A DNA stretch of 64,000 bases from Agromyces aurantiacus (GTDB taxonomy: Bacteria > Actinomycetota > Actinomycetes > Actinomycetales > Microbacteriaceae). A model generated the notes under the pieces. The model had not been told where the DNA came from. It did no database searches and saw only the letters and a list, made by a program, of their open reading frames with translations. The position numbers and the translations under genes were made by a program. This document shows positions 37,129 through 46,309 of the stretch, piece after piece. Every line of letters begins with the position of its first letter. Within the stretch, counting starts at the first letter, position 1. The stretch is from contig NZ_JAFBBW010000001.1 in NCBI RefSeq assembly GCF_016907355.1, positions 744,001 to 808,000 on the forward strand. The letters are read 5' to 3'.

Positions 37129-38004
37129 ATGACCGGAACGTGGATCGCATATATCTCCATCGGCGCTGTCGCCATCTCCATCGGCGCCCTGGTCTTCATC
37201 GTGTTCACGACGATCCCGGCGAAAGCCGACGTCGTGGCGGCGGTCGCTCCCGCGAACGAGCTCGAACGCAAGCGCGTCGAACGGGCGAGCTTCTCCGAGA
37301 CCCTCGCCGCGGTCATGCCCACCGGCTACACCGGTTGGGTGCAACGCAAGATCATCTATGCGGGTCGGGCGGGCACCTGGACCGTGGGCGGATTCCTCCT
37401 GATCCGGCTCATCGTCACCATCGTCGCTGTCCTGATCATCCTGGGAGCCGTATTCACCTCATCCTCGCTGGTGATTCGTATCGCCGGAATCGCCTTCGGA
37501 CTGCTCATCCTCCTCGCGCCGGAGATCATGCTCAGCAGTCGTGCTGATGACAGGCAGAAGGCCATCCTGCTGGCGTTGCCCGACACCTTGGACCAGATGA
37601 CGATCGCGGTCGAGGCCGGCCTGGGCTTCGAGGCCGCAATGGCGAAGGCTGCGCAAGGCGGCCGAGGCCCCTTGTCCGAAGAGCTCATCCGCACATTGCA
37701 GGACATGAGCATCGGACGATCGAGAAGCGACGCGTATTCTGCGTTGCTTGTCAGGACGGACTGCACCGACTTGAAGCGGTTCGTCCGGGCAGTCCAGCAG
37801 GCAGACCGCTACGGAATCGCGATCGCCGATGTGCTTCGCGTCCAAGCGGCGGAGATGCGCATCAAACGCCGGCAGCGCGCCGAGGAGTCGGCTATGAAGG
37901 TGCCGATCAAGGTGGTGTTCCCGCTGGTGTTCGCGATCCTGCCCGTGCTCTTCATCGTGCTGCTCTATCCTGCGGTGGTCGGCATCATCAAGACATTCGG
38001 CTGA
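37129..38004 (+). CDS. tadC: Tad pilus inner-membrane protein TadC
   Basis: A 291-residue partner of TadB. It has four to five membrane helices and a T2SS F domain with LDQMTIAVEAGLGFEAAMA and QQADRYGIAIADVLRVQAAEMR. It begins directly after the tadB stop. It is the last recognisable gene of the Tad cluster; the downstream hydrolase has its own ribosome binding site and is probably unrelated. No TadD or RcpA secretin gene is present, as expected for a Gram-positive Tad system. Confidence 0.92.
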   Translation: MTGTWIAYISIGAVAISIGALVFIVFTTIPAKADVVAAVAPANELERKRVERASFSETLAAVMPTGYTGWVQRKIIYAGRAGTWTVGGFLLIRLIVTIVAVLIILGAVFTSSSLVIRIAGIAFGLLILLAPEIMLSSRADDRQKAILLALPDTLDQMTIAVEAGLGFEAAMAKAAQGGRGPLSEELIRTLQDMSIGRSRSDAYSALLVRTDCTDLKRFVRAVQQADRYGIAIADVLRVQAAEMRIKRRQRAEESAMKVPIKVVFPLVFAILPVLFIVLLYPAVVGIIKTFG

Positions 38005-38056
38005 GCGCCAGAACCTCGGCGTGATGCCAGCCGCCGACGGATGCGCAGGAGGCGAC

Positions 38057-39118
38057 GTGGACTGGCGACCCGACGTGCTCGGCGAGGGCTTCGAGCAGCT
38101 GACGCTGCCGCTCGAGCCCGACGATGAGGGCGAGGTCGTCGCGACGCTCGTGCGGTACAGGCCACCCGCCGAGGAGGCGCGGCCGCGGCGCCGGTGGCGC
38201 TGGCCGTGGGAACCTGAGTCCGCGCCGACACCGCCGCCCGCGGCGTCCGGATGCGACGTGCTGTACGTGCACGGATGGAGCGACTACTTCTTCAACCCCG
38301 AGCTCGCCCGGTTCTGGGCCGACGCGGGGGCGAGGTTCTACGCGCTCGAGCTGCGCAAGTACGGGCGCAGCCTGCGCGAGTGGCAGACGCCCGGGTACGT
38401 CACCGACCTGCGGGCCTACGACGAAGACATCGAGGCGGCGCTGGCGGCGATCGTGCGGGAGCACGAGGCGCCCGAGGCCGAGGCCGAGGACGTGGCCCGG
38501 CCCACCCGGCCGCTGATCCTCCTCGGCCACTCGACCGGCGGGCTCGTGTTCAGCCTGTGGGCGGCGCGCAACCCAGGCCGGGCCGCCGCGCTCATCCTCA
38601 ACAGCCCGTGGCTGGAGTTCCAGCTCCGGGGGATCGGGCGTCAGGCGATCTCGCCCGTGATCGAGTTCGGCGCACGGGTCAACCCGATGCGCTCGCTGCC
38701 CAACGTCGACCTCGGGTTCTACGCGCGCTCGGTCGCGAAGGAACTCGACGGCGAGTGGGAGTACGACCACGCCTGGCGACCCGACCGCGGCTTCCCGGTG
38801 CATCCGGCGTGGCTGACCGCCATCCTCGCGGGGCACGCCACCGTCGCGGCGGGCATCGACGTGGGGGTGCCCGTGCTCACGCTGCTCTCGGCCCGTTCGG
38901 CGCTGCTGCCGCGGTGGGATGACGCGATGCTGACCTCCGACATCGTGCTCGTCGTCGACGACATCGCGCGCCAGTCGCTCAAGCTCGGACCCGAGGTCGC
39001 GATCTCGCGCCTCGACGGAGCGCTGCACGACGTCTTCCTCTCGCGCGAGCCGGCGCGGGCGGCCGCCTACGCCGCGATCAGCCGCTGGCTCGGGGGCTAC
39101 GCGCCGCGGCACGACTGA
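38057..39118 (+). CDS. Alpha/beta hydrolase (lysophospholipase-like)
   Basis: A 353-residue serine hydrolase with a Pro/Arg-rich insertion near residues 40-75. The core has VLYVHGWSDYFF (oxyanion region), the nucleophile elbow LLGHSTGGLV and a C-terminal catalytic His probably in LDGALHDVFLS. The layout is that of the monoacylglycerol lipase/serine aminopeptidase S33 group. GTG 38057 is 4 nt from AGGAGG and gives VDWRPDVLGEGF; an upstream ATG at 38021 lacks a binding site. The substrate is unknown. Confidence 0.82.
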   Translation: MDWRPDVLGEGFEQLTLPLEPDDEGEVVATLVRYRPPAEEARPRRRWRWPWEPESAPTPPPAASGCDVLYVHGWSDYFFNPELARFWADAGARFYALELRKYGRSLREWQTPGYVTDLRAYDEDIEAALAAIVREHEAPEAEAEDVARPTRPLILLGHSTGGLVFSLWAARNPGRAAALILNSPWLEFQLRGIGRQAISPVIEFGARVNPMRSLPNVDLGFYARSVAKELDGEWEYDHAWRPDRGFPVHPAWLTAILAGHATVAAGIDVGVPVLTLLSARSALLPRWDDAMLTSDIVLVVDDIARQSLKLGPEVAISRLDGALHDVFLSREPARAAAYAAISRWLGGYAPRHD

Positions 39119-39307
39119 CCGGCGCGCGCGGGAGCGCACGGGTGGCGCGGGAACCGCGGTCGACGTGCGCTCACGCGCCATCCGGAAGCTCAGGCACGCG
39201 CGGGCCTGGGCGGCCACCCGTCCTCCCCAAGCGGGTGTGGCCGCGGGGCGGAGGGTACCGGCGACGGGGGAGGCTCCGCCGCGGCCGTCCGACGGCAGCA
39301 TGGCCGG

Positions 39308-40316
39308 ATGCTCGACGAACTGCCCGCCGACGACCACGGGCTCATCCGCTTCGACGACGTCCGTTCGCTGGGCCTGCGCCCCGCACTGCGCGCCGCCGAG
39401 ATCGACGGCCGCGTGCGGCGCGTGCGTCGCGCCGTCTACGCGCGGGTCGCGCCGGCCGAGTCCGCCCACCCGTTCTGGCAGCGCGACCGCGACCGGTACG
39501 CGACGGCCGTGCGCGCCGCGTCGCTCACCATCGCCGCGCCGGTGTTCACGAGCTTCTCGGCGGCGGTGGTGTTCGGGCTCCCGGTGTTCGGCCGTTGGCC
39601 CGACGATGTCTACGTCATGTCGCGGACGTCCACGGGCAGTCGGCGCCCGGGGATCGTGGCCATCGCGGGCAGCTACCGACCCGACGTCGAGGAGGTGGAC
39701 GGGCTCGTTCACCCTGATCCAGATCGCGCGACATGCGACCATCGGCGCGGCGGTGGTCGCGACGGATGCCGCGCTGTTCCGCTCGCGCACCCGGCCGGCT
39801 CCGCCGCGCACCACGATCGAACGTCTGTGCAAGGAACACCGACGGCTGCTCCCGTATCCCGGCAGCAGCCGCGTGGAGGCGGTGCTCGAGCTCGTCGCCG
39901 ACGGGGCGCAGACCCCGCTCGAGTCGGTGAGCCGATTGGTCATGCTCGAGGCGGGATTCTCCGCTCCGCAGTTGCAGGTGCCACTGCGCCTGCCCGAGTT
40001 GGGCACGACGGCCCACCTCGACTTCGGATGGCGCGAACTCGGGATCGCCGCCGAGGCCGACGGCCGCGGCAAGTATCGTTCCGGAGGCGGCGATGGGGTC
40101 GAGGCGGTCATCGCGGAGAAGGATCGCGAGAACGCCATCCGCCGGCAGGTCGTCGCGTTCGACCGCTGGGATTGGGCGGACGCCATTGCGAAGACGCCAC
40201 TCGTGCGGCGGCTCGATCGCCTGGGCGTGCCGCGCGTCGGCGTGCCGCGCAGGCTGGTGGGAGACGCACGTGAACCCGCCGCGCGGCCCTCGTCGGCGTC
40301 GCGTCGCAGGCGATGA
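39308..40316 (+). pseudogene. Frameshifted endonuclease-like (AbiEi/DUF559-type) gene
   Basis: The first half reads from ATG 39308 (LDELPADDHGLIRFDDVRSL, a winged-helix-like AbiEi-type N-terminus). From about 39709 the coding signal moves to the next frame (LIQIARHATIGAAVVATDAA, ending at 40316). Removing one T from GTT at 39707-39709 restores a continuous reading, DGLVTLIQIARHA, so the change is a single-base insertion. The C-terminal part has the restriction-like pattern DFGWRELGIAAEADGRGKY and EKDRENAIRRQVV, as in the intact relative at 58762-59718. It could be a true pseudogene or a sequencing error. A CAGCAT box lies 6 nt before the ATG. Confidence 0.75.
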
Positions 40317-40326
40317 GCACCGGATG

Positions 40327-40379
40327 GCGCTGGAGTCACCGCCTGCACGCGCTCTCGCGCCACACGGTCGCTCCAGCGC
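40327..40379. repeat. Inverted repeat after the frameshifted gene
   Basis: GCGCTGGAG at 40327-40335 pairs with CTCCAGCGC at 40371-40379, with a 35-nt loop, beginning 11 nt after the pseudogene stop. The arm and loop sizes resemble the family D elements, but the sequence is different. It might instead be a terminator for this gene or for the converging yajQ. Confidence 0.45.
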
Positions 40380-40388
40380 GCGACGGCC

Positions 40389-40877
40389 CTAGCGGAAGTT
40401 GACGAACTGCAGGTCGACGTCGAGGTCGGCGGCCTTCAGCAGCCGGATGGTCTCCTGCAGGTCGTCGCGGCTCTTCGACGACACGCGCAGCTCATCGCCC
40501 TGGATCTGCGACTTCACCGTCTTGGGCGCCTCGTCGCGGATGAGCTTGCCGATCTTCTTGGCGTGCTCCTGGTCGATGCCGTTCTTGAGGCCCACCTCGA
40601 GGCGGAACTCCTTGCCCGACGCGTAGGGCTCGCCCGCGTCGAGCGACTTCAGCGAGATGCCGCGCTTGATGAACTTCGACTGCACGACGTCGAGCACGGC
40701 CTTGACCCGCTCCTCGGACGACGCCTTCAGCAGGATCTTCTCGCCCGACCACTCGACCGACGCGCCGACGCCCTTGAAGTCGTAGCGCTGCTCGATCTCC
40801 TTGCGGGCCTGGTTGACCGCGTTGTCGGCCTCCATCTTGTCGACCTTGCTGACGATGTCGAACGTCGAATCTGCCAT
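40389..40877 (-). CDS. yajQ: YajQ family nucleotide-binding protein
   Basis: A 162-residue protein of the YajQ family (two ferredoxin-like domains), beginning [20 protein letters not shown] and ending [11 protein letters not shown], full length. Some proteobacterial members bind cyclic di-GMP; whether actinobacterial ones do is not established. The ATG is 7 nt after TAGACT with no ribosome binding site, a leaderless arrangement. It is monocistronic. Confidence 0.92.
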   Translation of the reverse strand: MADSTFDIVSKVDKMEADNAVNQARKEIEQRYDFKGVGASVEWSGEKILLKASSEERVKAVLDVVQSKFIKRGISLKSLDAGEPYASGKEFRLEVGLKNGIDQEHAKKIGKLIRDEAPKTVKSQIQGDELRVSSKSRDDLQETIRLLKAADLDVDLQFVNFR

Positions 40878-40884
40878 GCGCGCC

Positions 40885-40890
40885 AGTCTA
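40885..40890 (-). promoter_or_regulatory. Leaderless -10 box of yajQ
   Basis: TAGACT on the minus strand, 7 nt before the yajQ ATG. Confidence 0.55.
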
Positions 40891-40943
40891 GCGAGCGGGC
40901 GATCGGATGGCTCGGGGCCGCTCGCGTGCCTCGACCCGCGCCC

Positions 40944-42041
40944 TCATCCGAGGTGCGCGAGCAGCGTCGCGCCCACGTCGTCGACCGACGCCTGGCGGTT
41001 CGACAGCACGATCGCGGCGGTGCCGTCGGTCGTGTCGATGAGCAGCACGCTCGCGAACCCGAGGGTCATGCCGTTGTGCGAGACGATCCGATGCTCGCCG
41101 TCGTCGCGGACGTTCCAGAAGTAGCCGATGCGCGACCCGTCGCCCACCTCGATGAGGTCGGATTGCGCCGCGCTGCCCGTGAGCGGTCCGTCGAGCACGG
41201 CCTGCGCGAAGACCGCGAGGTCGTCGATCGTCGCGTCGATGCCGCCGGCCGGCGCGTACGCGGCGAGCGACGAGGGCGCGACCGCGTCGCCGTCCTCCGC
41301 GAAGCCGCCCGCGTGCGAGGCCGGCACCTCTTCGCCGGTGAGCGGCAGGCTCGCGCCGTCGAGGCCGAGCGGCTCGAGCAGCCGCTCGGTGACGAGCGAC
41401 CGGTAGTCGGTTCCGGCGGCGGCCGCGAGCGCCTGCCCCACGAGCGCGGCTCCCATGTTGCTGTACGAGAAGCCCCGGCCCGGCGCGACCTCGACGCCGC
41501 GGGCTTCGGCGAGCATCTCGTCGACCGTCTCGTCGATGCCGTCCTCGCCCGACTCGATGGCTGCGCTCACGCGTTCGACCCACTCCGGGTCGGTCGGGAA
41601 CGTCGGGATGCCGCCGCGGTGCGCGGCCAGGTCGCGCAGGGTCACGGATGCCACGGGCGCGTCGCCGAGGTCGAGGTACCGCCCGACGGGGTCGTCGGCC
41701 CGGACCTCGCCGCGTTCGATCGCCAGGGCGAGCAGCTCGCCCGTGAACGGCTTCGTGATCGAGCCGATCTCGAAGGTCGTCGAGTGGTCGGCGTCGATGA
41801 ACGCGGTCCGCACCCCATCGTCGTCGATCACGGCCACGGCCACGCGATCGGTCGGGGCCAGGAAGGACGGGCGGATGAGTCGGAGGAGCTCGGCGTCGCC
41901 CGAGGTGCCGCCGTCGGTGGTGGCGGGTGGCGTGCTGTCGGCGCCGGTCGCCGGCGCCCCGGCGACGCAGCCGGAGAGGGCGAGGCAGGCGCTGAGGGCG
42001 AGAGGTCCGAGGAGGCGGAGGCGGGTCTGCGAGCGGCGCAC
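40944..42041 (-). CDS. Lipoprotein serine hydrolase (beta-lactamase/class C-like)
   Basis: A 365-residue exported lipoprotein of the serine beta-lactamase/DD-peptidase superfamily. The lipobox LALSGC places the lipidated Cys at residue 25. The catalytic SxxK is SITK (Ser94, Lys97), the YxN motif is YSN in GFSYSNMGAAL, and the third motif region is IVSHNGMTLG (HNG). This is the esterase/peptidase pattern rather than true AmpC, so the substrate is unknown. GTG 42041 is chosen because TACGAT ends 6 nt upstream and it gives a good signal peptide; the longer frame is not needed. Confidence 0.85.
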   Translation of the reverse strand: MRRSQTRLRLLGPLALSACLALSGCVAGAPATGADSTPPATTDGGTSGDAELLRLIRPSFLAPTDRVAVAVIDDDGVRTAFIDADHSTTFEIGSITKPFTGELLALAIERGEVRADDPVGRYLDLGDAPVASVTLRDLAAHRGGIPTFPTDPEWVERVSAAIESGEDGIDETVDEMLAEARGVEVAPGRGFSYSNMGAALVGQALAAAAGTDYRSLVTERLLEPLGLDGASLPLTGEEVPASHAGGFAEDGDAVAPSSLAAYAPAGGIDATIDDLAVFAQAVLDGPLTGSAAQSDLIEVGDGSRIGYFWNVRDDGEHRIVSHNGMTLGFASVLLIDTTDGTAAIVLSNRQASVDDVGATLLAHLG

Positions 42042-42047
42042 CGGCCC

Positions 42048-42053
42048 ATCGTA
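42048..42053 (-). promoter_or_regulatory. Leaderless -10 box of the lipoprotein hydrolase gene
   Basis: TACGAT on the minus strand, 6 nt before the GTG start. Confidence 0.5.
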
Positions 42054-42219
42054 TGGTCGACACCGTGGTCGGGGCACGACCCCCGTGCGCGGGCGAAATC
42101 GCGCACTCGTCGGCTGCTCGGCGGGGTCCGGCGTCGGTGCCCTCGGGCATCATGGACCTACCGCCGCGCCCGGCGCGGCCCCGGAACGATCGCGAGCAAC
42201 CGACGGCGAGGAGGCCCGC

Positions 42220-43503
42220 ATGCCGCACGACGGCGACGCCGACGTGATCGTCGTGGGCGCGGGACTCGCCGGCCTCCGCTGCGCCGTCCGCCTCGCCGAG
42301 GCCGGACACCACGTCGTCGTGCTCGAGGCCGAGCCCGTGGTCGGCGGCCGTCAGCGCACCGATGAGGTCGACGGCTTCCTGCTGGACCGCGGGTTCCAGG
42401 TCCTGAATCCCGCCTACCCGGCCGTCCGCCGATGGGTGGATGTCGACGCCCTCGGCCTGCGGCGGTTCCCGGTCGGTGTTCGCGTGCGGCGCGACGGCGG
42501 CGTGGTCGAGCTCGTCGATCCGCGCCGGCATCCCGGTCGCATCCCGTCGATGCTCGCGAGCGGGCTGGTGCGCCCGAGCGACGTGGTGGCGCTCGCGCGC
42601 TGGGCGGTGCCGGTGCTGGCGCGGCCGCGAGCCGTCATCGCGGGCCCCGACCGCACGCTGCGCGAGGGATGGGACCGGGTCGGGCTCCGCGGACCACTGC
42701 GCACCGAGGTGCTCGAGCCGTTCCTCGCCGGCGTGCTCGCCGATGGCGATGGCGCGACCTCCGACAGCTTCGCGCGGCTGCTCGTGCGCATGTTCGCGCT
42801 CGGATCGCCGGGCGTGCCGGAGCGCGGCATCGCCGCCCTTCCGGTCCAGCTCGCCGAGGCGGCACGGGCGGCCGGCGCCGAGATCCGGCTCGGCCGCCGC
42901 GTCCGTCGACTGCGCGGCCGAGCCGACCGCACCGGCGTCGAGGTGGACGTCGCGCAGAGCGACGCGCTCGGCGCGCGTGCCGTCGTGGTCGCCGTCGGCC
43001 CGGAGGCGGTCGCCGACCTCGTCGACGTGCCCGCGCCGGAGACGAAGGGATTGCAGACCTGGTGGTTCGCCGCGGATGACGCGCCCGCGACATCCGCTCT
43101 GCTGAGCGTCGACGGCCGGCATCGCGGGCCTGTGGTCAACACGGTGGTCATGTCGCGCACCGCGCCGTCGTACGCGCCGCCGGGCCGTCACCTCGTCGAG
43201 GCCACGTGCCTGCTTCCTCGGGCGATGGATGGCGCGACCGCGCCGACCGAGGCCGACGTGCGCCGGCAGCTCGCCGAGATCTGGGGAGCGGATGCCGCGG
43301 CCTGGGCGCTGCTGCGCCGCGACGACCTCCCGCACGCGTTGCCGGCGCAGCCGCCCCCGCTGCGCACGACCAGCCCGGCCCGCATCGGGCCGGGCCGGTA
43401 CGTCGCCGGCGACCACCGTGACACCGCGTCGATCCAGGGCGCGCTCGTGTCGGGGGATCGGGTCGCGCGCGCGGTGCTGCGCGATCTGCGCGGGGCAAGT
43501 TGA
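42220..43503 (+). CDS. FAD-dependent oxidoreductase (amine oxidase/phytoene desaturase-like)
   Basis: A 427-residue flavoprotein. The N-terminal dinucleotide fold VIVVGAGLAGLRCAVRLAE ends in VVVLEAEPVVGGRQRT, the usual amine-oxidase/desaturase pattern. The C-terminal FAD-contact segment is GRYVAGDHRDTASIQGALVSG. The protein is shorter than carotenoid desaturases and has no carotenoid genes nearby, so a pathway cannot be assigned. ATG 42220 is set by GAGGAGG 5 nt upstream. It stands alone between the lipoprotein hydrolase and the alpha-galactoside locus. Confidence 0.82.
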   Translation: MPHDGDADVIVVGAGLAGLRCAVRLAEAGHHVVVLEAEPVVGGRQRTDEVDGFLLDRGFQVLNPAYPAVRRWVDVDALGLRRFPVGVRVRRDGGVVELVDPRRHPGRIPSMLASGLVRPSDVVALARWAVPVLARPRAVIAGPDRTLREGWDRVGLRGPLRTEVLEPFLAGVLADGDGATSDSFARLLVRMFALGSPGVPERGIAALPVQLAEAARAAGAEIRLGRRVRRLRGRADRTGVEVDVAQSDALGARAVVVAVGPEAVADLVDVPAPETKGLQTWWFAADDAPATSALLSVDGRHRGPVVNTVVMSRTAPSYAPPGRHLVEATCLLPRAMDGATAPTEADVRRQLAEIWGADAAAWALLRRDDLPHALPAQPPPLRTTSPARIGPGRYVAGDHRDTASIQGALVSGDRVARAVLRDLRGAS

Positions 43504-43549
43504 CCCAGCCCGCCGGGGCCGGACGGGCCGGTACGCGACCAGCGACCCC

Positions 43550-43594
43550 GGCACCCGCGACCCGGGCACCCGCGACCCGGGCACCCGCGACCCG
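43550..43594. repeat. 15-bp tandem repeat, three units
   Basis: GGCACCCGCGACCCG is repeated three times without interruption between the convergent ends of the oxidoreductase and glucosidase genes. It is a minisatellite-like array that could vary in copy number. Confidence 0.8.
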
Positions 43595-43617
43595 GGCGCG
43601 CCCGGGACCTCACCGGG

Positions 43618-45318
43618 TCAGCGCGTCCACACCGTAGTGGCCGGCGGCACCACGATCCCGGGCGCCGCCGCATCGAGCGGTGCGCTCGCGAGCAGCACCT
43701 CCATGCCGCCGAGGCCGTCGGGCAGCGCGAAGGATGACGAGCCGAAGTTCGTCACCACGGTCCATCCGCCCGGGCGCTGGAACGCGAGCACCGTGGGCTC
43801 GTCGAGCGTCACCCACGCGAGCTTCTCCTCGCCATGCAGCTCGTGCCGCAGCGCGAGCGCGCGGCGGTACATCGAGAGCGTCGAGTCGGGGTCGGCCGCC
43901 TCGACGTCGACCGCGTACCGCGCGAACCACGACGGCTGCGGCAGGTGGGAGGCCGCGGTGGGCCCGAACCCGAACGACGGCGCGTCGGCGACCCACGGCA
44001 GCGGCACGCGGCATCCGTCACGCCCGACCTCGACGCCCGCGTTGCGGAAGAACGTGGGGTCCTGGCGCGACGCATCCGGGATCTCGCCGACCTCGGGCAG
44101 GCCGAGCTCCTCGCCCTGGTAGAGGTAGGCGCTGCCGGGCAGGCCCAGCAGGAACAGGGTCGCGGCGCGCGCGCGACGCAGGCCGAGCGCCTCGTCGACC
44201 TCGGCGGGGGAGCCGCCGCGCAGCAGCCACTGCTTGCCCACGTCGCCCTCGTTGCTGTCGTCCTCGGGCAGGCCGTAGCGGGTCGCGTGCCGCACGACGT
44301 CGTGGTTGGAGAACACCCACGTGTTCGACGAGCCCGTCTCGCCGGCGAACGTCATGTTGCGGTCGACGATCTCGTGGAACTCGGCCGCGTCGAAGTTCGC
44401 GCGCAGCAGGTCGAAGTTGAACGCCTGGCCCAGGCTCGTCGGCGCCGCGTACCGGTGCCGGCGCGTCGGGGCGACCCAGGCCTCGGCGACCGCGATGCGC
44501 GGCGGGTCGTACTCGTCGAACACGGCGCGCCACTCGGCGTAGATCTCGTCGAGCTCCTCGCGGTCCCACAGCGGGTGCGAGCCGTCCTCGGCGAGCTTCG
44601 TCGCCTCGAGCTCGGCGTGCGACCGCAAGGGGTAGGTGAGGTCCTTCGCGAGCGCGTGCGCCACGTCGACGCGGAATCCGTCGACGCCGCGGTCGGACCA
44701 GAAGCGCAGCGTGCGCAGGAAGTCGTCCCGCACCTCGCGATTCGCCCAGTTGAGGTCGGGCTGCTCGGGCGCGAAGAGGTGCAGGTAGAACTGCCCCTCG
44801 CCCACGGGCTCCCACGCCGAGCCGCCGAAGATCGACTGCCAGTCGCTCGGCGGCTGCGTGCCGTCCGAACCCTCGCCGTCGCGGAAGATGTAGCGGTCGC
44901 GGGCCGCGGAGCCCTTCGGCGACGCCAGCGCCTCGCGGAACCACTCGTGCCGGTTGGAGGAGTGGTTCGGCACGATGTCGGCGATGAGCCGGATGCCGGC
45001 GGCGTGCAGCGCCGCGATCATCTCGTCGAAGTCGGCGAGCGTGCCGAGCTTCGGGTCGACGTCGCGGTAGTCGTCGACGTCGTACCCGCCGTCGGCCAGC
45101 GCCGACGGGTAGAACGGCGAGAGCCACACCGCGTCGACCCCGAGCTCGACGAGGTACGGCACGCGCGAGGTGATCCCCTTGAGGTCGCCGATGCCGTCGC
45201 CGTTCGCATCCGCGAAGCTGCGCGGATAGATCTGGTAGACGGCGGCCTGGCGCCACCAGTCGGGGTCGGCGGCGAGCACGGTGCCGGTGTCGAGCGTCGA
45301 CGGCTGGGCGTCGGTCAT
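43618..45318 (-). CDS. aglA: GH13 alpha-glucosidase
   Basis: Intracellular exo-acting alpha-glucosidase/oligo-1,6-glucosidase type GH13 enzyme, 566 residues, no signal peptide. The conserved regions are intact: DIVPNHSS, GFRVDVAH (nucleophile Asp218), AVAEAWV (Glu279) and FSNHDVVRH (Asp339), followed by LYQGEELGLPEV. It is the last gene behind binding protein and permeases of a sugar importer, 82 nt after the second permease gene, with a hairpin in the gap. It probably hydrolyses the imported oligosaccharides. A near-paralogue lies at 59940-61628. ATG 45318 has GAGAGGAA upstream. Confidence 0.9.
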   Translation of the reverse strand: MTDAQPSTLDTGTVLAADPDWWRQAAVYQIYPRSFADANGDGIGDLKGITSRVPYLVELGVDAVWLSPFYPSALADGGYDVDDYRDVDPKLGTLADFDEMIAALHAAGIRLIADIVPNHSSNRHEWFREALASPKGSAARDRYIFRDGEGSDGTQPPSDWQSIFGGSAWEPVGEGQFYLHLFAPEQPDLNWANREVRDDFLRTLRFWSDRGVDGFRVDVAHALAKDLTYPLRSHAELEATKLAEDGSHPLWDREELDEIYAEWRAVFDEYDPPRIAVAEAWVAPTRRHRYAAPTSLGQAFNFDLLRANFDAAEFHEIVDRNMTFAGETGSSNTWVFSNHDVVRHATRYGLPEDDSNEGDVGKQWLLRGGSPAEVDEALGLRRARAATLFLLGLPGSAYLYQGEELGLPEVGEIPDASRQDPTFFRNAGVEVGRDGCRVPLPWVADAPSFGFGPTAASHLPQPSWFARYAVDVEAADPDSTLSMYRRALALRHELHGEEKLAWVTLDEPTVLAFQRPGGWTVVTNFGSSSFALPDGLGGMEVLLASAPLDAAAPGIVVPPATTVWTR

Positions 45319-45363
45319 GCGATCGGGTTCCTCTCGAGTGGGGTGGTGGGGTCGAGCGGATGC

Positions 45364-45387
45364 CGCGGGGCGCCGGAGCGCCCCGCG
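45364..45387 (-). terminator. Hairpin between permease and aglA genes
   Basis: Perfect 10-bp stem (CGCGGGGCGC and complement) with a 4-nt loop, directly after the permease stop and without a T-tract. It may attenuate transcription into the glucosidase gene or protect the transporter mRNA. Confidence 0.6.
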
Positions 45388-45400
45388 ACATCCGTGCAGG

Positions 45401-46309
45401 TTACTTGATGGAGCCTCGCGTCACGCCGGAGATGACCCAGCGCTGACTGAAGATGTAGACGATGAGCAGCGGCGCCATCGCCATGAGGTACGACGCGAAC
45501 GCGACGGTGTAGTCGGTGTTGAACTGTCCCTGGAACACGTACTGGGCGAGTGGCAGCGTTCGCGCGGCGGGATCGGTCAGCACGACGAGCGGCATGATGA
45601 AGTCGTTCCACGCCCACACGCACGTGAGGATCCCGACGGTCGCGTTCATCGGGGTCAGCAGCGGGAAGATCACCTGCCAGAACACGCGCCAGGTGCTCGC
45701 GCCGTCGACCCGTGCGGCCTCCTCGAGCTCGATCGGGATCGAGCGGATGTAGGCGGTGTAGATGAAGATGTTCAGCGACAGACCGTAGATCGTGTAGAGC
45801 ACGATCATGCCCGCCTGGTTGTCGAGCCCGAGGATCGCCGTCTGTTTCACGAGCGGCAGCATGATGATCGGGAACGGGATGAACAGGGCCGCGAGCAGGT
45901 AGAAGAACACGCCCTTGAAGAACGGCCGGTGGATGTTGCGGGCCAAGGCGTACGCGACGACCGAGCTGGTCAGCAGCGTGAACACGACCGAGCCGACCGT
46001 GATGATCGCGGTGTTCATGAGCGCCTGCGGGAAGTTCGTCCGCTGCCATGCCTCGGCGAAGTTCGACCAGTTCACCGGGTTCGGCCACTCGAAGCCCGTG
46101 CCCGACACCAACTGATCGGGAGTCTTGAGCGCGACCACGACCGCGAGGTAGAGCGGGACGAGGATCGTCAGCGAGCAGACCGCGATGAGGGCGGTCGCCC
46201 ACCAGTTGGTGCGGCGGGTGTCGTCGTCGTCCGAGGTGCGGCGTCTCCGAGCCGGGATGGCGGGCAGGGCCTCCTCGGCCTGCACCGGGGTGCTCGTTGC
46301 GGTCGTCAT
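45401..46309 (-). CDS. Sugar ABC transporter permease (MalG type)
   Basis: A 302-residue membrane permease of the carbohydrate uptake-1 family. It has a short cytoplasmic N-terminus, six helices and the coupling motif EEAARVDGASTWRVFWQVIF, where the ATPase docks. Its start overlaps the stop of the preceding permease gene by 1 nt (ATGA), showing co-translation. No ATPase gene lies in the locus; a shared MsiK-like ATPase elsewhere is the usual actinobacterial solution. Confidence 0.92.
   Translation of the reverse strand: MTTATSTPVQAEEALPAIPARRRRTSDDDDTRRTNWWATALIAVCSLTILVPLYLAVVVALKTPDQLVSGTGFEWPNPVNWSNFAEAWQRTNFPQALMNTAIITVGSVVFTLLTSSVVAYALARNIHRPFFKGVFFYLLAALFIPFPIIMLPLVKQTAILGLDNQAGMIVLYTIYGLSLNIFIYTAYIRSIPIELEEAARVDGASTWRVFWQVIFPLLTPMNATVGILTCVWAWNDFIMPLVVLTDPAARTLPLAQYVFQGQFNTDYTVAFASYLMAMAPLLIVYIFSQRWVISGVTRGSIK

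Noticed and set aside
39142..39717. A 191-residue frame upstream of and overlapping the frameshifted gene
   Set aside because: Arg/Pro-rich, no homology, out of frame with the conserved AbiEi-like N-terminus.
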